Counted from the first letter of the stretch, positions 17,282 through 25,798 are shown. The stretch: 64,000 nt of DNA from Flagellimonas lutimaris (GCF_003581615.1 NZ_QXFH01000072.1:310001-374000), one strand, 5' to 3'. Notes: a model not told the origin generated them from the letters alone. Program-made: numbers and translations.

Positions 17282-17539
17282 TTACTTGTCTATGGACCCG
17301 AGTACCCTGGTCATAAAGCCGTTCAGGGCTTCTTTTTTTGAAGCTCCATTTTTGATTTCTCCAGATACTTCGAGGGCTCCATAAATATTGGAGATCAACT
17401 CACCGATCATATCCAGTTCCTCATCTTTTAAACTGGAAACCTCACAAACGCTTTCAAGCGTATCTGCGGTTTCCTGCAGATAGTCCTCATCGTGCTCTTC
17501 GGCAAAATTGACCAATTGTTTAATTATGGGCAACTTCAT
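17282..17539 (-). CDS. DUF6952 family protein
   Basis: An 85-residue acidic, helical protein, MKLPIIKQLVNFAEEHDEDY through MTRVLGSIDK. I recognise it as DUF6952, a flavobacterial family without known function. No membrane segment, signal peptide or conserved cysteine is visible. It overlaps the thioredoxin gene by 20 bases and is the last gene of a peroxiredoxin-thioredoxin operon. A link to peroxide defence or thiol redox balance is therefore likely from context, but not from its own sequence. Confidence 0.85.
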   Translation of the reverse strand: MKLPIIKQLVNFAEEHDEDYLQETADTLESVCEVSSLKDEELDMIGELISNIYGALEVSGEIKNGASKKEALNGFMTRVLGSIDK

Positions 17540-17834
17540 TGATCAAGTCTTTTAAAACATCATACTTATTGGTCTGCACCTGATTCTTCAAAGATCCATT
17601 TGAAAAAGCTGCGAATGTGGGCAAGTTGTCCACGTTGGCCAGTTTTCTGGATTCAGGGAATTTTTCGGCATCGACCATTACAAACTTTATGTTCTCGTTC
17701 AAAGAGGCTTCCTTTTTGAACTTTGGCTTCATAATTCTACAGTTTCCGCACCAAGATGCGCTGAACTGCACTACTACGTTGTCATTGTCGGCAATGACCT
17801 CGCTTAAGTTGTCTTTGTCCAATTCTACAATCAT
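17520..17834 (-). CDS. Thioredoxin family protein
   Basis: Cytoplasmic thiol-disulfide reductase of 104 residues. The active site is WCGNC (Cys29 and Cys32), in place of the usual WCGPC. The rest of the fold is present: VVVQFSASW, KFVMVDAEKFPESRKLANVDNLPTFAAFSNG with the cis-proline after LPTF's leucine. It starts 5 bases after the peroxiredoxin stop and probably reduces that peroxiredoxin. It overlaps the DUF6952 gene. Pro-to-Asn in the active site changes the redox potential in characterised thioredoxins, so its reducing power may differ from a housekeeping thioredoxin. Confidence 0.92.
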   Translation of the reverse strand: MIVELDKDNLSEVIADNDNVVVQFSASWCGNCRIMKPKFKKEASLNENIKFVMVDAEKFPESRKLANVDNLPTFAAFSNGSLKNQVQTNKYDVLKDLINEVAHN

Positions 17835-17839
17835 AGCAA

Positions 17840-18484
17840 TTAGTTTACGTGATTAGCCAAGTAATCGGAAACACCAGCTCTATCAGCATTCATTGCTTCT
17901 TTTCCTTCTTCCCAGTTTGCTGGACAAACTTCACCTTTTTCTTGTACGTGGGTGTAGGCATCTACCAAACGCAAAAATTCTTTTACGTTTCTTCCCAATG
18001 GCATATGGTTAATGCTCTCGTGGAATACAGTTCCTTCCTCATCGATCAAATATGTAGCTCGGTAGGTTACATTGTCACCTTCAACTACAACAGAATTGGT
18101 TTCTTCATTGTAGTCTTCCTTCATAATGTCCAAAATACCCAAGGCAGTCGCTAGGTTTCTATTGCTATCAGAAACGATAGGGTAGGATACACCTTCGATT
18201 CCTCCATTGTCTTTTTCGGTGTTCAACCATGCGAAATGTACTTCGGCAGTATCACAAGAAGCTCCTATAACAATGGTATTTCTCTTTTCAAACTCACTTA
18301 GGTTTTGTTGAAATGCAAATAGCTCTGTTGGGCAAACAAAAGTGAAATCTTTTGGGTACCAGAAAAGTAAAACTTTCTTGTTTTCGGCTTTCGCTTTCTC
18401 TAAAATGTTGATTTTGAATGTGTCGCCTAATTCGTCGATGGCGTTTACTTCAATGTTTGGAAATTTTCTTCCTACTAAAGTCAT
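17840..18484 (-). CDS. 2-Cys peroxiredoxin (AhpC/Prx1-like)
   Basis: Thiol peroxidase that reduces hydrogen peroxide and organic peroxides. The peroxidatic cysteine is Cys51 in FWYPKDFTFVCPTE, and the resolving cysteine is Cys187 in EVCPANW, the typical 2-Cys arrangement. GASCDTAEVHFAW and YRATYLIDEEGTV are also family segments. At 214 residues it is slightly longer than E. coli AhpC. It heads a three-gene operon with a thioredoxin and a DUF6952 protein. No ahpF is present, so the thioredoxin encoded 5 bases downstream is the likely electron donor. A well-formed promoter lies just upstream. Confidence 0.94.
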   Translation of the reverse strand: MTLVGRKFPNIEVNAIDELGDTFKINILEKAKAENKKVLLFWYPKDFTFVCPTELFAFQQNLSEFEKRNTIVIGASCDTAEVHFAWLNTEKDNGGIEGVSYPIVSDSNRNLATALGILDIMKEDYNEETNSVVVEGDNVTYRATYLIDEEGTVFHESINHMPLGRNVKEFLRLVDAYTHVQEKGEVCPANWEEGKEAMNADRAGVSDYLANHVN

Positions 18485-18513
18485 TTATTGGATTTTTTTA
18501 GAATTTCGAATAG

Positions 18514-18545
18514 CAAAAATAGTGCGGATTTACGGCTTTTTTCAA
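18514..18545 (-). promoter_or_regulatory. Bacteroidota-type promoter of the peroxiredoxin operon
   Basis: On the minus strand, TTG (18543-18545) is followed after 21 bases by TATTTTTG (18514-18521). This matches the -33 TTG and -7 TAnnTTTG consensus of Bacteroidota sigma-70-type promoters. The spacing is within the usual range, and the -7 box lies about 30 bases before the start codon. This is the best-formed promoter I found in the window. Confidence 0.7.
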
Positions 18546-18692
18546 CTTGAAAATTAGTATTTCTTATAGTTTGATAAACCGTGACTATGCATCAAAAAAA
18601 GCTTGTGTTTTTTGATGTTAAAGCAAAATTTGTATCCAAATTTTAGTGACTTCTTAATGAAGTTGTTTTTGTTTATAAAGTAAAATGAAAAT

Positions 18693-20183
18693 TTATTCAG
18701 CTGTACTTGTTGCAAGCTGCTTGATCTTAATACTGAACGCAGCAAAAAGCAATGTCATAAATGGACTAAGCCAGTTAAAAACGGCATAAAGGGCATATTC
18801 ACCAACCCCTACACCTAAAACGCTACTGTGATATGCTCCACAGGTGTTCCAAGGTACCAATACTGAAGTTACGGTTCCCGAATCTTCTAGGGACCGACTT
18901 AGGTTTTCTGGGGCCAATCCACGTTCCTCGTAGGCTTTGGAAAACATTTTTCCGGGAACTACAATGGCCAGGTATTGGTCGGATGCGGTTACGTTCAATG
19001 CCAAACAGCTTCCTACGGTACTGGCGAACAATCCAAAAGTGGTCTTTGCCAATTTTAGGAGAGATTCTGTAATTCTTTCCAAAGCTCCAATGCCATCCAT
19101 AATACCTCCGAATACCATGGCACAGACAATTAACCAAATGGTTCCCAACATTCCTGACATCCCTCCAGAGGAGAAAAGTTCGTTAAGAGCTGGGTCGTCA
19201 GTTGCAATAGATGTATCAATGGTAATGGCATTTAAAATACCTTTATAACCGGATTCAAAATTTAAAGCTGCACCACCGCCCAGGTTTGCAACAATGTCTG
19301 GCTGAAAAACAAGTGCAAAAACACCACCTAACAGCGTGCCTATCAAAAGTGCCATTAATGGTGGGGCCTTTTTTACAATCAAACCAATAACCACCAAAGG
19401 CACCAAAAACAACCAGCCATTTATATTGAAGGTTGAACTGATATTGTCAAGTAGTGAACTAGTGTCCGCAACACCTGTAGTATCGATCGTAAACCCTAAA
19501 ATGATAAATACAATCAAGGTCACAATAATTGTAGGAACCGTAGTATAAGTCATGTAGCGAATGTGTGAGAACAAATCTCCGCCAGCCATTGCGGGAGCAA
19601 GGTTCGTGGTGTCGCTCAATGGCGACATTTTATCTCCAAAATAAGCGCCGGAAAGCACTGCGCCCGCAGTCATTCCCAACGAAATCCCTAAGGCATCACC
19701 AATTCCAATCAATGCAATACCAACAGTTGCAGCCGTAGTCCAGCTACTCCCTGTAGCAATGGAAATAATGGCACAAATAATAACGCTAGCGGCCAAAAAT
19801 ATTGTGGGATTCAAGATTTGAAGCCCGTAATAAATCATAGCAGGAATAATACCACTGACCAACCAAGTGCCCGAAAGTGCACCAACCATCAATAGAATAA
19901 GTAAAGCTCCTGTAGTGGACTTGACATTCTCGGCAACTTCAGCAATCATCTGCTTATAAGAAACTTTATTAAAAAACCCGACAATGGCAGCCACTGCACC
20001 ACCCATTAATAAAATAAATTGGTTGGAACCACTTAGGGCATCATCCCCAAAAACATAAACATTGTAGGCCAACATGGCGACCAATGCAAAAACAGGTATA
20101 AGTGCTTCGGCAATAGTTAAGTTTTTATTTTCTACAATGTGTTCATCTTCCCTAAATTTTGGCTTTTCCGCTTTTTTCGGCAT
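18693..20183 (-). CDS. nhaC: NhaC family Na+/H+ antiporter
   Basis: Inner-membrane antiporter of 496 residues with about 12 hydrophobic segments, exchanging sodium for protons in marine or saline habitats. Family-like stretches include SGTWLVSGIIPAMIYYGLQ, TGSSWTTAATVGIALIGIGDALG, AYFGDKMSPLSDTTNLAPAM and VLVPWNTCGAYHSSVLGV. These are the polar motifs within helices expected for NhaC. A charged, Lys-rich N-terminus precedes the first helix. It is read alone. A TTTGCAC-N6-GTGCAAA palindrome 34 bases upstream of the start could be an operator. Some NhaC relatives exchange organic acids, so the exact substrate is not certain. Confidence 0.85.
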   Translation of the reverse strand: MPKKAEKPKFREDEHIVENKNLTIAEALIPVFALVAMLAYNVYVFGDDALSGSNQFILLMGGAVAAIVGFFNKVSYKQMIAEVAENVKSTTGALLILLMVGALSGTWLVSGIIPAMIYYGLQILNPTIFLAASVIICAIISIATGSSWTTAATVGIALIGIGDALGISLGMTAGAVLSGAYFGDKMSPLSDTTNLAPAMAGGDLFSHIRYMTYTTVPTIIVTLIVFIILGFTIDTTGVADTSSLLDNISSTFNINGWLFLVPLVVIGLIVKKAPPLMALLIGTLLGGVFALVFQPDIVANLGGGAALNFESGYKGILNAITIDTSIATDDPALNELFSSGGMSGMLGTIWLIVCAMVFGGIMDGIGALERITESLLKLAKTTFGLFASTVGSCLALNVTASDQYLAIVVPGKMFSKAYEERGLAPENLSRSLEDSGTVTSVLVPWNTCGAYHSSVLGVGVGEYALYAVFNWLSPFMTLLFAAFSIKIKQLATSTAE

Positions 20184-20217
20184 TTGGTCTGAGTTTGTTA
20201 GAAGGTAATATTACGAT

Positions 20218-20237
20218 TTTGCACTATGTTGTGCAAA
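20218..20237. promoter_or_regulatory. 20-base inverted repeat upstream of nhaC
   Basis: TTTGCAC (20218-20224) and GTGCAAA (20231-20237) form a perfect 7-base inverted repeat with a 6-base spacer. It lies between the end of the lyase gene and the nhaC start. No T-run follows on the minus strand, so it looks more like a protein-binding site than a terminator. The binding factor is unknown. Confidence 0.4.
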
Positions 20238-20254
20238 CAACGTCGGTTTACTTC

Positions 20255-21475
20255 TTAGGCCAAACTTGCATCGGGAGATAAAATACCTAGCTTGTCCATA
20301 CACTCACGCATGGTGATGTATGTTTTGTGGATATCGTTGTCCAATCCGATTGAAAAACGGATGAGTCCTTGGGAAAGACCCAGTTCTTTTTGTTCTTCTT
20401 CTGGAATTTCGGAAGAAGTTGAAGTTCCCGAAGCACTAAACAAGGTTTTATAGAACCCAAGGCTTACTGCTAAATAGCCCAGTTTTTCTTTTTGCATAAG
20501 TTCCATCAAAGCGTTGGCCCTTTCTACGGAACGAACATCTAGAGTGAGCATGCCGCCAAAGCCATATTCGTGGTTCATCTGGGATTTCATCAAATCATGG
20601 CCAGAATGACTTTCCAAACCAGGGTATACCACTTTTAAACCGTCTTTCTCAAATTGTTTTGCCAAATAATGGGCGTTTTCACTATGTTTTTTAATACGTA
20701 TATGCAGTGTTCGCATATTCTTAAGGATTGAAGCAGCCCGCAAACTGTCCAAAGTGCTTCCCAAGAGCATTCCAGCTCCGTTGTTCACATCTTTTAAACT
20801 GAGACAAAAATCTGTTGTTCCACAAACGGCTCCCGCCACACAATCACTACTACCGTTGATAAACTTGGTAAGGCTGTGAACCACAATATCGGCTCCCAAT
20901 TGTGCAGCATTTATTGTCAAAGGAGAAAAGGTGTTATCGACCACCAATGGCATCTCGTTATTTTTGGCGATTTTGGACAGCGAAGGGATATCGGCGATCT
21001 CCAATAAAGGGTTGCTCACCGCCTCACAGTATATCATTTTAGTTTTTGGTGTGATGGATTTCTTGACCGTTTCCAAATCAGTAATGTCTATAAAGGAAAC
21101 TGAGATATTGAATTTCTTCACAAAGTTCTTTAAGAAGGCATAGGTACCCCCATAAATGGTTCTGCTACATACAATATGGTCGCCAGAATCACAGAGTTGA
21201 AGGATAACTGCAGTAATGGCACCCATCCCGCTGGCGTATACATTGGCAGCTTCTGTTCCTTCCAGTTGCGCCATGGCTTCACCCAAGTATAAATTGGAAG
21301 GGGAGGAATGTCTACTATACAGGTAGCAGCCTTCGGTATTCCCTTCAAAAGTATCGAACATGGTTTTTGCAGAAAGAAAAGTGTAAGTTGATGAATCTGA
21401 TATAGAAGGGTTTACACCTCCGAATTCACCAAAATATTGTAGGTCTTGTATGTGTTCTGATGCTTTATAGTCCAT
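20255..21475 (-). CDS. Cys/Met metabolism PLP-dependent lyase (methionine gamma-lyase-like)
   Basis: PLP enzyme of 406 residues from the cystathionine gamma-synthase/lyase and methionine gamma-lyase family. It has YSRHSSPSNLYLGEAMAQLEG, ASGMGAITAVIL, DNTFSPLTI and the Schiff-base region HSLTKFINGSSDCVAG, followed by LRAASILKNMRTL. Methionine gamma-lyase activity (methanethiol, ammonia and 2-oxobutanoate) is my first choice, but family members are hard to separate by eye. ATG at 21475 is chosen because an upstream ATG adds 18 residues with no family match. It is divergent from an Lrp/AsnC gene, and the shared intergenic region contains a palindrome, so amino-acid-responsive control is likely. 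Confidence 0.82.
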   Translation of the reverse strand: MDYKASEHIQDLQYFGEFGGVNPSISDSSTYTFLSAKTMFDTFEGNTEGCYLYSRHSSPSNLYLGEAMAQLEGTEAANVYASGMGAITAVILQLCDSGDHIVCSRTIYGGTYAFLKNFVKKFNISVSFIDITDLETVKKSITPKTKMIYCEAVSNPLLEIADIPSLSKIAKNNEMPLVVDNTFSPLTINAAQLGADIVVHSLTKFINGSSDCVAGAVCGTTDFCLSLKDVNNGAGMLLGSTLDSLRAASILKNMRTLHIRIKKHSENAHYLAKQFEKDGLKVVYPGLESHSGHDLMKSQMNHEYGFGGMLTLDVRSVERANALMELMQKEKLGYLAVSLGFYKTLFSASGTSTSSEIPEEEQKELGLSQGLIRFSIGLDNDIHKTYITMRECMDKLGILSPDASLA

Positions 21476-21562
21476 AATGTTCAGTTTTTGATAAAAGTAT
21501 AAATTGATAGACCCAAAATCAATAGACATGTTTAAATAAGGAATATTAGTCCTAAATTATAA

Positions 21563-21580
21563 AACAATTAGGTAATTGTT
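21563..21580. promoter_or_regulatory. 18-base palindrome between the lyase and Lrp genes, likely operator
   Basis: AACAATTA-GG-TAATTGTT is a perfect 8-base inverted repeat with a 2-base centre, 46 bases before the Lrp start. A wider pair, CTAAATT (21552-21558) and AATTTAG (21593-21599), is also perfectly mirrored around nearly the same centre. Lrp/AsnC proteins bind such AT-rich dyads, so this is the expected operator of the neighbouring regulator (inference from position and symmetry). Confidence 0.6.
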
Positions 21581-21625
21581 CATTAAAATTGGAATTTAGC
21601 CGTTATAGTTAGAAAAATCGTCGGT

Positions 21626-22084
21626 ATGAAACTGGATAAAGTGGACATTGAGCTATTGAGATTGCTCCAAGAAGATTGCAAAAAGACAACAAAGCAGTAT
21701 GCAGATGCTTTGCATTTGTCCAAAACTGCGGTCTATGAGAGAATTCGTCGTCTGGAGCGTAATGGGGTGATTACCCAATACGCTGCTTTGGTGGATAAAG
21801 AAAAAGTTGGACGCGATTTTATGGTACTCTGTCAAATACGGTTGGTGCAGCATACCAAGGAAAATGTCTTGAAATTTGAACGCGAGGTGCTACAGCTTCA
21901 AGAGGTTTCCGAATGCTTTCATGTAGGTGGGGATTACGATTATATTTTGAAAATCTTTGTTGAAGATATGAAGAGTTATCGAGAGTTTATGGTCACTAAA
22001 CTCACTGCCATCACCAATATTGGGAATACTCAAAGTTCTTTTGTGATCAATGAAGTGAAGAACAGTCCTTCGGTGCATATTTAG
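21626..22084 (+). CDS. Lrp/AsnC family transcriptional regulator
   Basis: A 152-residue regulator. The N-terminal helix-turn-helix (residues 5-50) has DIELLRLLQEDCKKTTKQYA followed by LSKTAVYERIRRLERNGVI. The C-terminal RAM domain (about 65-145) has FMVLCQIRL, the VSECFHVGGDYDYILKIFVEDM segment with its ligand-loop glycines, and IGNTQSSFVINEVKNS. Family members bind DNA as multimers and respond to amino acids. It is divergent from the methionine gamma-lyase-like gene, the arrangement in which a local Lrp-type regulator controls its catabolic neighbour, probably through the 21563-21580 palindrome. Confidence 0.92.
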   Translation: MKLDKVDIELLRLLQEDCKKTTKQYADALHLSKTAVYERIRRLERNGVITQYAALVDKEKVGRDFMVLCQIRLVQHTKENVLKFEREVLQLQEVSECFHVGGDYDYILKIFVEDMKSYREFMVTKLTAITNIGNTQSSFVINEVKNSPSVHI

Positions 22085-22470
22085 AAGGCAGAAGTTGGAA
22101 GTACGAATTCAGAACTCAGTTCGCAGGAGGCAATTAACAGTTAACAACGAACAATCCGACTACCTTTTAACCCAATCACCTTTGAGCCCAAAAAATCCAA
22201 GAATTCCACAATCCCACCATCTCACTTCTGACATCTTATGCCTTAATTCAGATATTTCATTTCTAACATCAACACTTCGACTATGCTCAGGGTACTTGTT
22301 TCCAGAAATCTAACAATCTAATAATCCAACCTTCCAATAATCTCATCGTTCAAATCAAACTTCTAAATCATCTCCCGAATACATTGGTACTGTCCCGAAA
22401 AACATTTGTATTTTTACAGTTGTTTTTAAAAAACAAATCTTTTAGCAATTATCCTTACAAATAATATAAT
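22085..22470. other. Intergenic region with degenerate repeat-like sequence
   Basis: No gene is seen. The left part (about 22130-22330) is pyrimidine- and A-rich and looks like the diverged CAATTAACAATC-type filler also found at 52170-52196, 53311-53342 and 55499-55560. CTTCGACTATGCTCAGG at 22275-22291 resembles a short dispersed intergenic word I recall from other flavobacterial genomes; there is only one copy here. The right end carries the lpdA promoter. Confidence 0.5.
22384..22416 (+). promoter_or_regulatory. Candidate promoter of lpdA
   Basis: TTG at 22384-22386 and TATTTTTA at 22409-22416 are 22 bases apart, one mismatch from the TTG / TAnnTTTG Bacteroidota consensus. The -7 box is about 55 bases before the lpdA start codon. 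Confidence 0.5.
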
Positions 22471-23874
22471 ATGAATCAATATGATGTAGCTATCATTGGC
22501 TCTGGACCTGGAGGCTATGTAGCGGCCATTCGATGTGCCCAATTGGGAATGAAAACGGCAATAATAGAAAAGTATGCAACCCTCGGAGGCACTTGCCTTA
22601 ACGTAGGTTGCATCCCATCCAAAGCACTTTTGGATTCATCGCACCATTACGAGGATGCCATAAAGCACTTCGAGGAGCACGGTATCGATATTCCGGGGGA
22701 AGTAAAAGTGAACTTGGAGCAAATGATTGCCCGTAAACAAGGCGTGGTCGACCAAACCACCAAGGGTATCGAGTTTTTGATGAGCAAAAACAAAATCGAT
22801 GTCTACCACGGAGTAGGAAGTTTTAAGGATGCTACACATATCAATATTGCAAAAGAGGACGGTGAGGAAACCATAGAAGCTAAGAACATTATCATAGCTA
22901 CGGGCTCTAAACCTTCATCCTTGCCTTTTATTGAAATTGATAAAGAAAGAGTTATTACCTCCACGGAAGCCTTGAAACTTAAAGAAGTTCCCAAACATTT
23001 GATCGTGATCGGTGGTGGGGTCATCGGTTTGGAATTGGGTCAAGTATACAAGCGTTTGGGCGCCGATGTTACTGTAGTGGAGTATATGGACCGAATTATA
23101 CCAGGAATGGATGGCGCTTTGTCCAAAGAACTTACCAAGGTGATGAAAAAGCAAAAGGTGAAGTTCAACCTATCTCACAAAGTAAAATCTGTGGAGCGAA
23201 AAAGTGATGAGGTAATTGTGAAAGCCGATGACAAAAAAGGCAAGGAAGTAACCATTACAGGTGACTACTGCTTGGTAAGTGTTGGCCGTAAACCTTACAC
23301 TGAAGGATTAAATGCCGAAGCTGCTGGAGTAAAATTAGATGATAGAGGTAGAGTAGAGGTGAACAAGCATTTACAGACCAATGTAGCTAATATTTACGCC
23401 ATAGGTGATGTAGTAAAAGGTGCTATGTTGGCCCACAAAGCTGAAGAAGAAGGTACTATGGTTGCTGAAATTTTGGCCGGACAAAAACCGCATATCGATT
23501 ACAACTTGATTCCTGGAGTGGTTTACACTTGGCCAGAAGTTGCTTCTGTTGGAAAAACGGAAGAGCAATTGAAAGAGGAAGGTGTAGAATATAAGTCAGG
23601 TCAATTCCCGATGCGTGCCTTAGGTAGAGCCAGAGCTAGTATGGACATTGATGGTTTTGTGAAGATTCTTGCCGATAAGAGCACGGATGAGGTATTGGGA
23701 GTACACATGATAGGTGCGAGATGCGCCGATTTAATTGCTGAAGGTGTGACTGCAATGGAATTCAGGGCATCAGCGGAGGATATTTCGCGTATGAGCCATG
23801 CTCACCCGACCTTTGCCGAAGCTGTCAAAGAAGCGGCATTGGCTGCCACTGATGATAGAGCCTTGCATGTATAG
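22471..23874 (+). CDS. lpdA: Dihydrolipoyl dehydrogenase (E3)
   Basis: FAD enzyme that reoxidises lipoyl groups of the pyruvate, 2-oxoglutarate and branched-chain dehydrogenase complexes and the glycine cleavage system. It is 467 residues, the normal length. The FAD loop is AIIGSGPGGYVAA. The redox disulfide is GGTCLNVGCIPSK (Cys42 and Cys47). The NAD loop is VIGGGVIGLELG. The second FAD motif is ANIYAIGDVV. The catalytic His-Glu pair lies in MSHAHPTFAEAVKEA near the C-terminus. It stands alone with its own promoter and terminator, so it probably serves several complexes. Confidence 0.97.
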   Translation: MNQYDVAIIGSGPGGYVAAIRCAQLGMKTAIIEKYATLGGTCLNVGCIPSKALLDSSHHYEDAIKHFEEHGIDIPGEVKVNLEQMIARKQGVVDQTTKGIEFLMSKNKIDVYHGVGSFKDATHINIAKEDGEETIEAKNIIIATGSKPSSLPFIEIDKERVITSTEALKLKEVPKHLIVIGGGVIGLELGQVYKRLGADVTVVEYMDRIIPGMDGALSKELTKVMKKQKVKFNLSHKVKSVERKSDEVIVKADDKKGKEVTITGDYCLVSVGRKPYTEGLNAEAAGVKLDDRGRVEVNKHLQTNVANIYAIGDVVKGAMLAHKAEEEGTMVAEILAGQKPHIDYNLIPGVVYTWPEVASVGKTEEQLKEEGVEYKSGQFPMRALGRARASMDIDGFVKILADKSTDEVLGVHMIGARCADLIAEGVTAMEFRASAEDISRMSHAHPTFAEAVKEAALAATDDRALHV

Positions 23875-23901
23875 GTAAAGAAGTTATAATCAAAGATTAT
23901 G

Positions 23902-23932
23902 AAGCATCCAATCTTGGGATTGGGTGCTTTTT
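23902..23932 (+). terminator. Intrinsic terminator of lpdA
   Basis: AAGCATCCAAT (23902-23912) pairs with ATTGGGTGCTT (23919-23929) with one G-U pair and a 6-base loop, followed directly by TTTTTAG. It begins 27 bases after the lpdA stop. Confidence 0.85.
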
Positions 23933-25128
23933 TAGCTTCTTACTGTACGTAGAACTCTTCGAAGAAATAGTCGAACTCTAATGTAAATCTCTCGTAGTAC
24001 GGGAATGGAAATTTCTTTCAATTCAATAAACTGGGATTTGGTATAAGAAATACCCAAACCAATTTGCGATTTAATGTTCGCTTCATACTGGTTGTATTTT
24101 AAAGCTAAAAAGGAACAGGCAATCATAAAAGCGAGAGCACCTGGAATTACGATTTCAGGAGAAAGCGAGTGGTTAAAGAATCGATACAACCCCAAACCTG
24201 TAAAACTACCATAAAGTATGATGAAGTGAATCACATATATGGAAAGTGTACTTGCCCCGATTTTTAAAACGGTTTTGTTCGTCATAAACTGGCGAAGTAC
24301 CATGAATACAGCAAAAACTACAAATACATTCCCTAATCGGATAAATAAATAGTTGTTGGATAATATTAGGTTGAACAATTCCAGCCCAGTCCATTTATAA
24401 AGTCCAGCAAAAGCATTGGATGTTTGATAGATTAATAAATAGCCAACCCCTAAAGCAATGGAAATAGCAGCGGGATACAAATACTTATAGTTCTTGAATC
24501 GTGTGAAAAGCACTGAAATAAAGGCACCTAATGTAGCATAACCAAACCAAGGGATAATCGTAAATACTGAACCATTGGCCTTGGTGAAATAGTTGGCTAT
24601 AAAATTGGGAAGAAAAGCAAAAGACCAATCTTTATAAACTCTTTCAAACAAGAAGAGTAACAAGGTGATGCCCACTAAAACCAGTGGGAATACATATTTT
24701 TTTCTCTTGGAGGTAAGCACATAAACACTGATCAATCCTAAAATAGAAAGGCCTATGCAATGAAGTACATCCACCAAATAAAATGCGTTGTAGATTTCGC
24801 CTTTTAAGAGTCCACCAAGGTTCAATCGAAGTAAATAACCAATCGCCAATAGTTGTAGTCCGCGTCGGATACCTTTTGCAACTCTTGGGTTATCCATTCC
24901 ATTTTCCGGAACCCGAATCAACAAGTAAGTGAAAATAAAACCGGAAACAGTAAAAAAGACAGGGGCGGTAATCCCACGAAAGTAAAGCCAAACATTGTAA
25001 ACAGGGTTGCTGGAATCCCTAAAAACAGGGTCCAACAAACCATCAATGAAGTGTCCTTGCAGCATCATCAAAATGGCCCATGCACGCATGGCGTCAATAA
25101 AAAATAACCTATTGCTTTTGGCTGTCAT
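23932..25128 (-). CDS. Multi-pass membrane acyltransferase (DUF1624/acyltransferase-3-like)
   Basis: Integral membrane protein of 398 residues with about ten hydrophobic segments. The N-terminus RLFFIDAMRAWAILMMLQGHFID has the conserved Arg and a histidine facing the membrane, as in heparan-alpha-glucosaminide N-acetyltransferase-like and acyltransferase-3 enzymes, followed by YFRGITAPVFFTVSGFIF. Such proteins transfer acetyl groups across the membrane to sugars or other envelope components. The substrate here is unknown. I chose ATG at 25128: an upstream ATG would add 27 poorly matching residues. It is divergent from the oxidoreductase gene and ends at the lpdA terminator. Confidence 0.8.
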   Translation of the reverse strand: MTAKSNRLFFIDAMRAWAILMMLQGHFIDGLLDPVFRDSSNPVYNVWLYFRGITAPVFFTVSGFIFTYLLIRVPENGMDNPRVAKGIRRGLQLLAIGYLLRLNLGGLLKGEIYNAFYLVDVLHCIGLSILGLISVYVLTSKRKKYVFPLVLVGITLLLFLFERVYKDWSFAFLPNFIANYFTKANGSVFTIIPWFGYATLGAFISVLFTRFKNYKYLYPAAISIALGVGYLLIYQTSNAFAGLYKWTGLELFNLILSNNYLFIRLGNVFVVFAVFMVLRQFMTNKTVLKIGASTLSIYVIHFIILYGSFTGLGLYRFFNHSLSPEIVIPGALAFMIACSFLALKYNQYEANIKSQIGLGISYTKSQFIELKEISIPVLREIYIRVRLFLRRVLRTVRS

Positions 25129-25258
25129 CTGATTCACGTTCAACCTATATACTTGTTTTGCAGGCAGTTTGGATGTTCTTTGCACCAAAAATATGCAAAA
25201 TAGTCGCATCTCTGCTCCGATTGGGGTATTTTAGCGAAACAATCAATGATTTTATACT

Positions 25259-25792
25259 ATGGCTGCAATTTTGGCATTTGCCGGAAGCAATTCTTCAACT
25301 TCTATCAATTTTAAATTGGTAAAACATACGATTTCTTTAGTGCAAAGCCATGATATTCAGATACTCAATATGGCAGAGCATCCATTTCCCATGTATAGTG
25401 AAGACTGCGAAAAGGAACATGGCTTTTCGAATGCTTTGGTGAAATTGGAAAATGATATCAAAAAATCAGACGGGATTATCTTATCGGCAAATGAGCATAA
25501 TGGAAATCCTTCAGCCTACTTTAAAAATGTATTGGATTGGCTCTCGAGACTGGATAGAAATTTCTTGGAAGACACAAAAGTATTACTAATGTCCGCTTCA
25601 GGAGGAAGGTTTGGTGGGGCAAGGTCTTTGGGGGTCTTGGAAAATATGTTACCGAAGTTTGGGGGTGAGGTCTTGGCCACATTTTCCCTAAAATCTTTTA
25701 ATGATAACTTTAGTGATGATGGCATTTTAGACGAAGACCTAAAGAGTGAACATCAAACTGCATTGAACACCTTTTTGGATTCGTTAAAATAG
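25259..25792 (+). CDS. NADPH-dependent FMN reductase family protein
   Basis: Flavodoxin-like oxidoreductase of 177 residues. The FMN phosphate loop is FAGSNSSTSINFKLV. GIILSANEHNGNPSAYFKNVLDWLSR is the second flavin-binding segment of the NADPH-FMN reductase/ArsH-type family, and SASGGRFGGARSLGVLENML follows it. The family reduces FMN, quinones, azo dyes or chromate. The substrate is not known here. It is 6 bases upstream of pabB, so the two are likely to be co-transcribed. I infer no functional connection between them. Confidence 0.87.
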   Translation: MAAILAFAGSNSSTSINFKLVKHTISLVQSHDIQILNMAEHPFPMYSEDCEKEHGFSNALVKLENDIKKSDGIILSANEHNGNPSAYFKNVLDWLSRLDRNFLEDTKVLLMSASGGRFGGARSLGVLENMLPKFGGEVLATFSLKSFNDNFSDDGILDEDLKSEHQTALNTFLDSLK

Positions 25793-25798
25793 TAGGTA

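Noticed and set aside
18590..18617. 10-pair A/T-only hairpin downstream of nhaC
   Set aside because: The stem is mostly A-T pairs and not followed by a clear T-run, so I cannot call it a terminator.
18554..18745. 63-codon minus-strand frame between nhaC and the peroxiredoxin
   Set aside because: Overlaps the nhaC 3' end, translation is low-complexity and Lys/Phe-rich, and no start signal is visible.
22275..22291. Possible dispersed repeat word CTTCGACTATGCTCAGG
   Set aside because: Only one copy in the window, so a repeat cannot be shown here.
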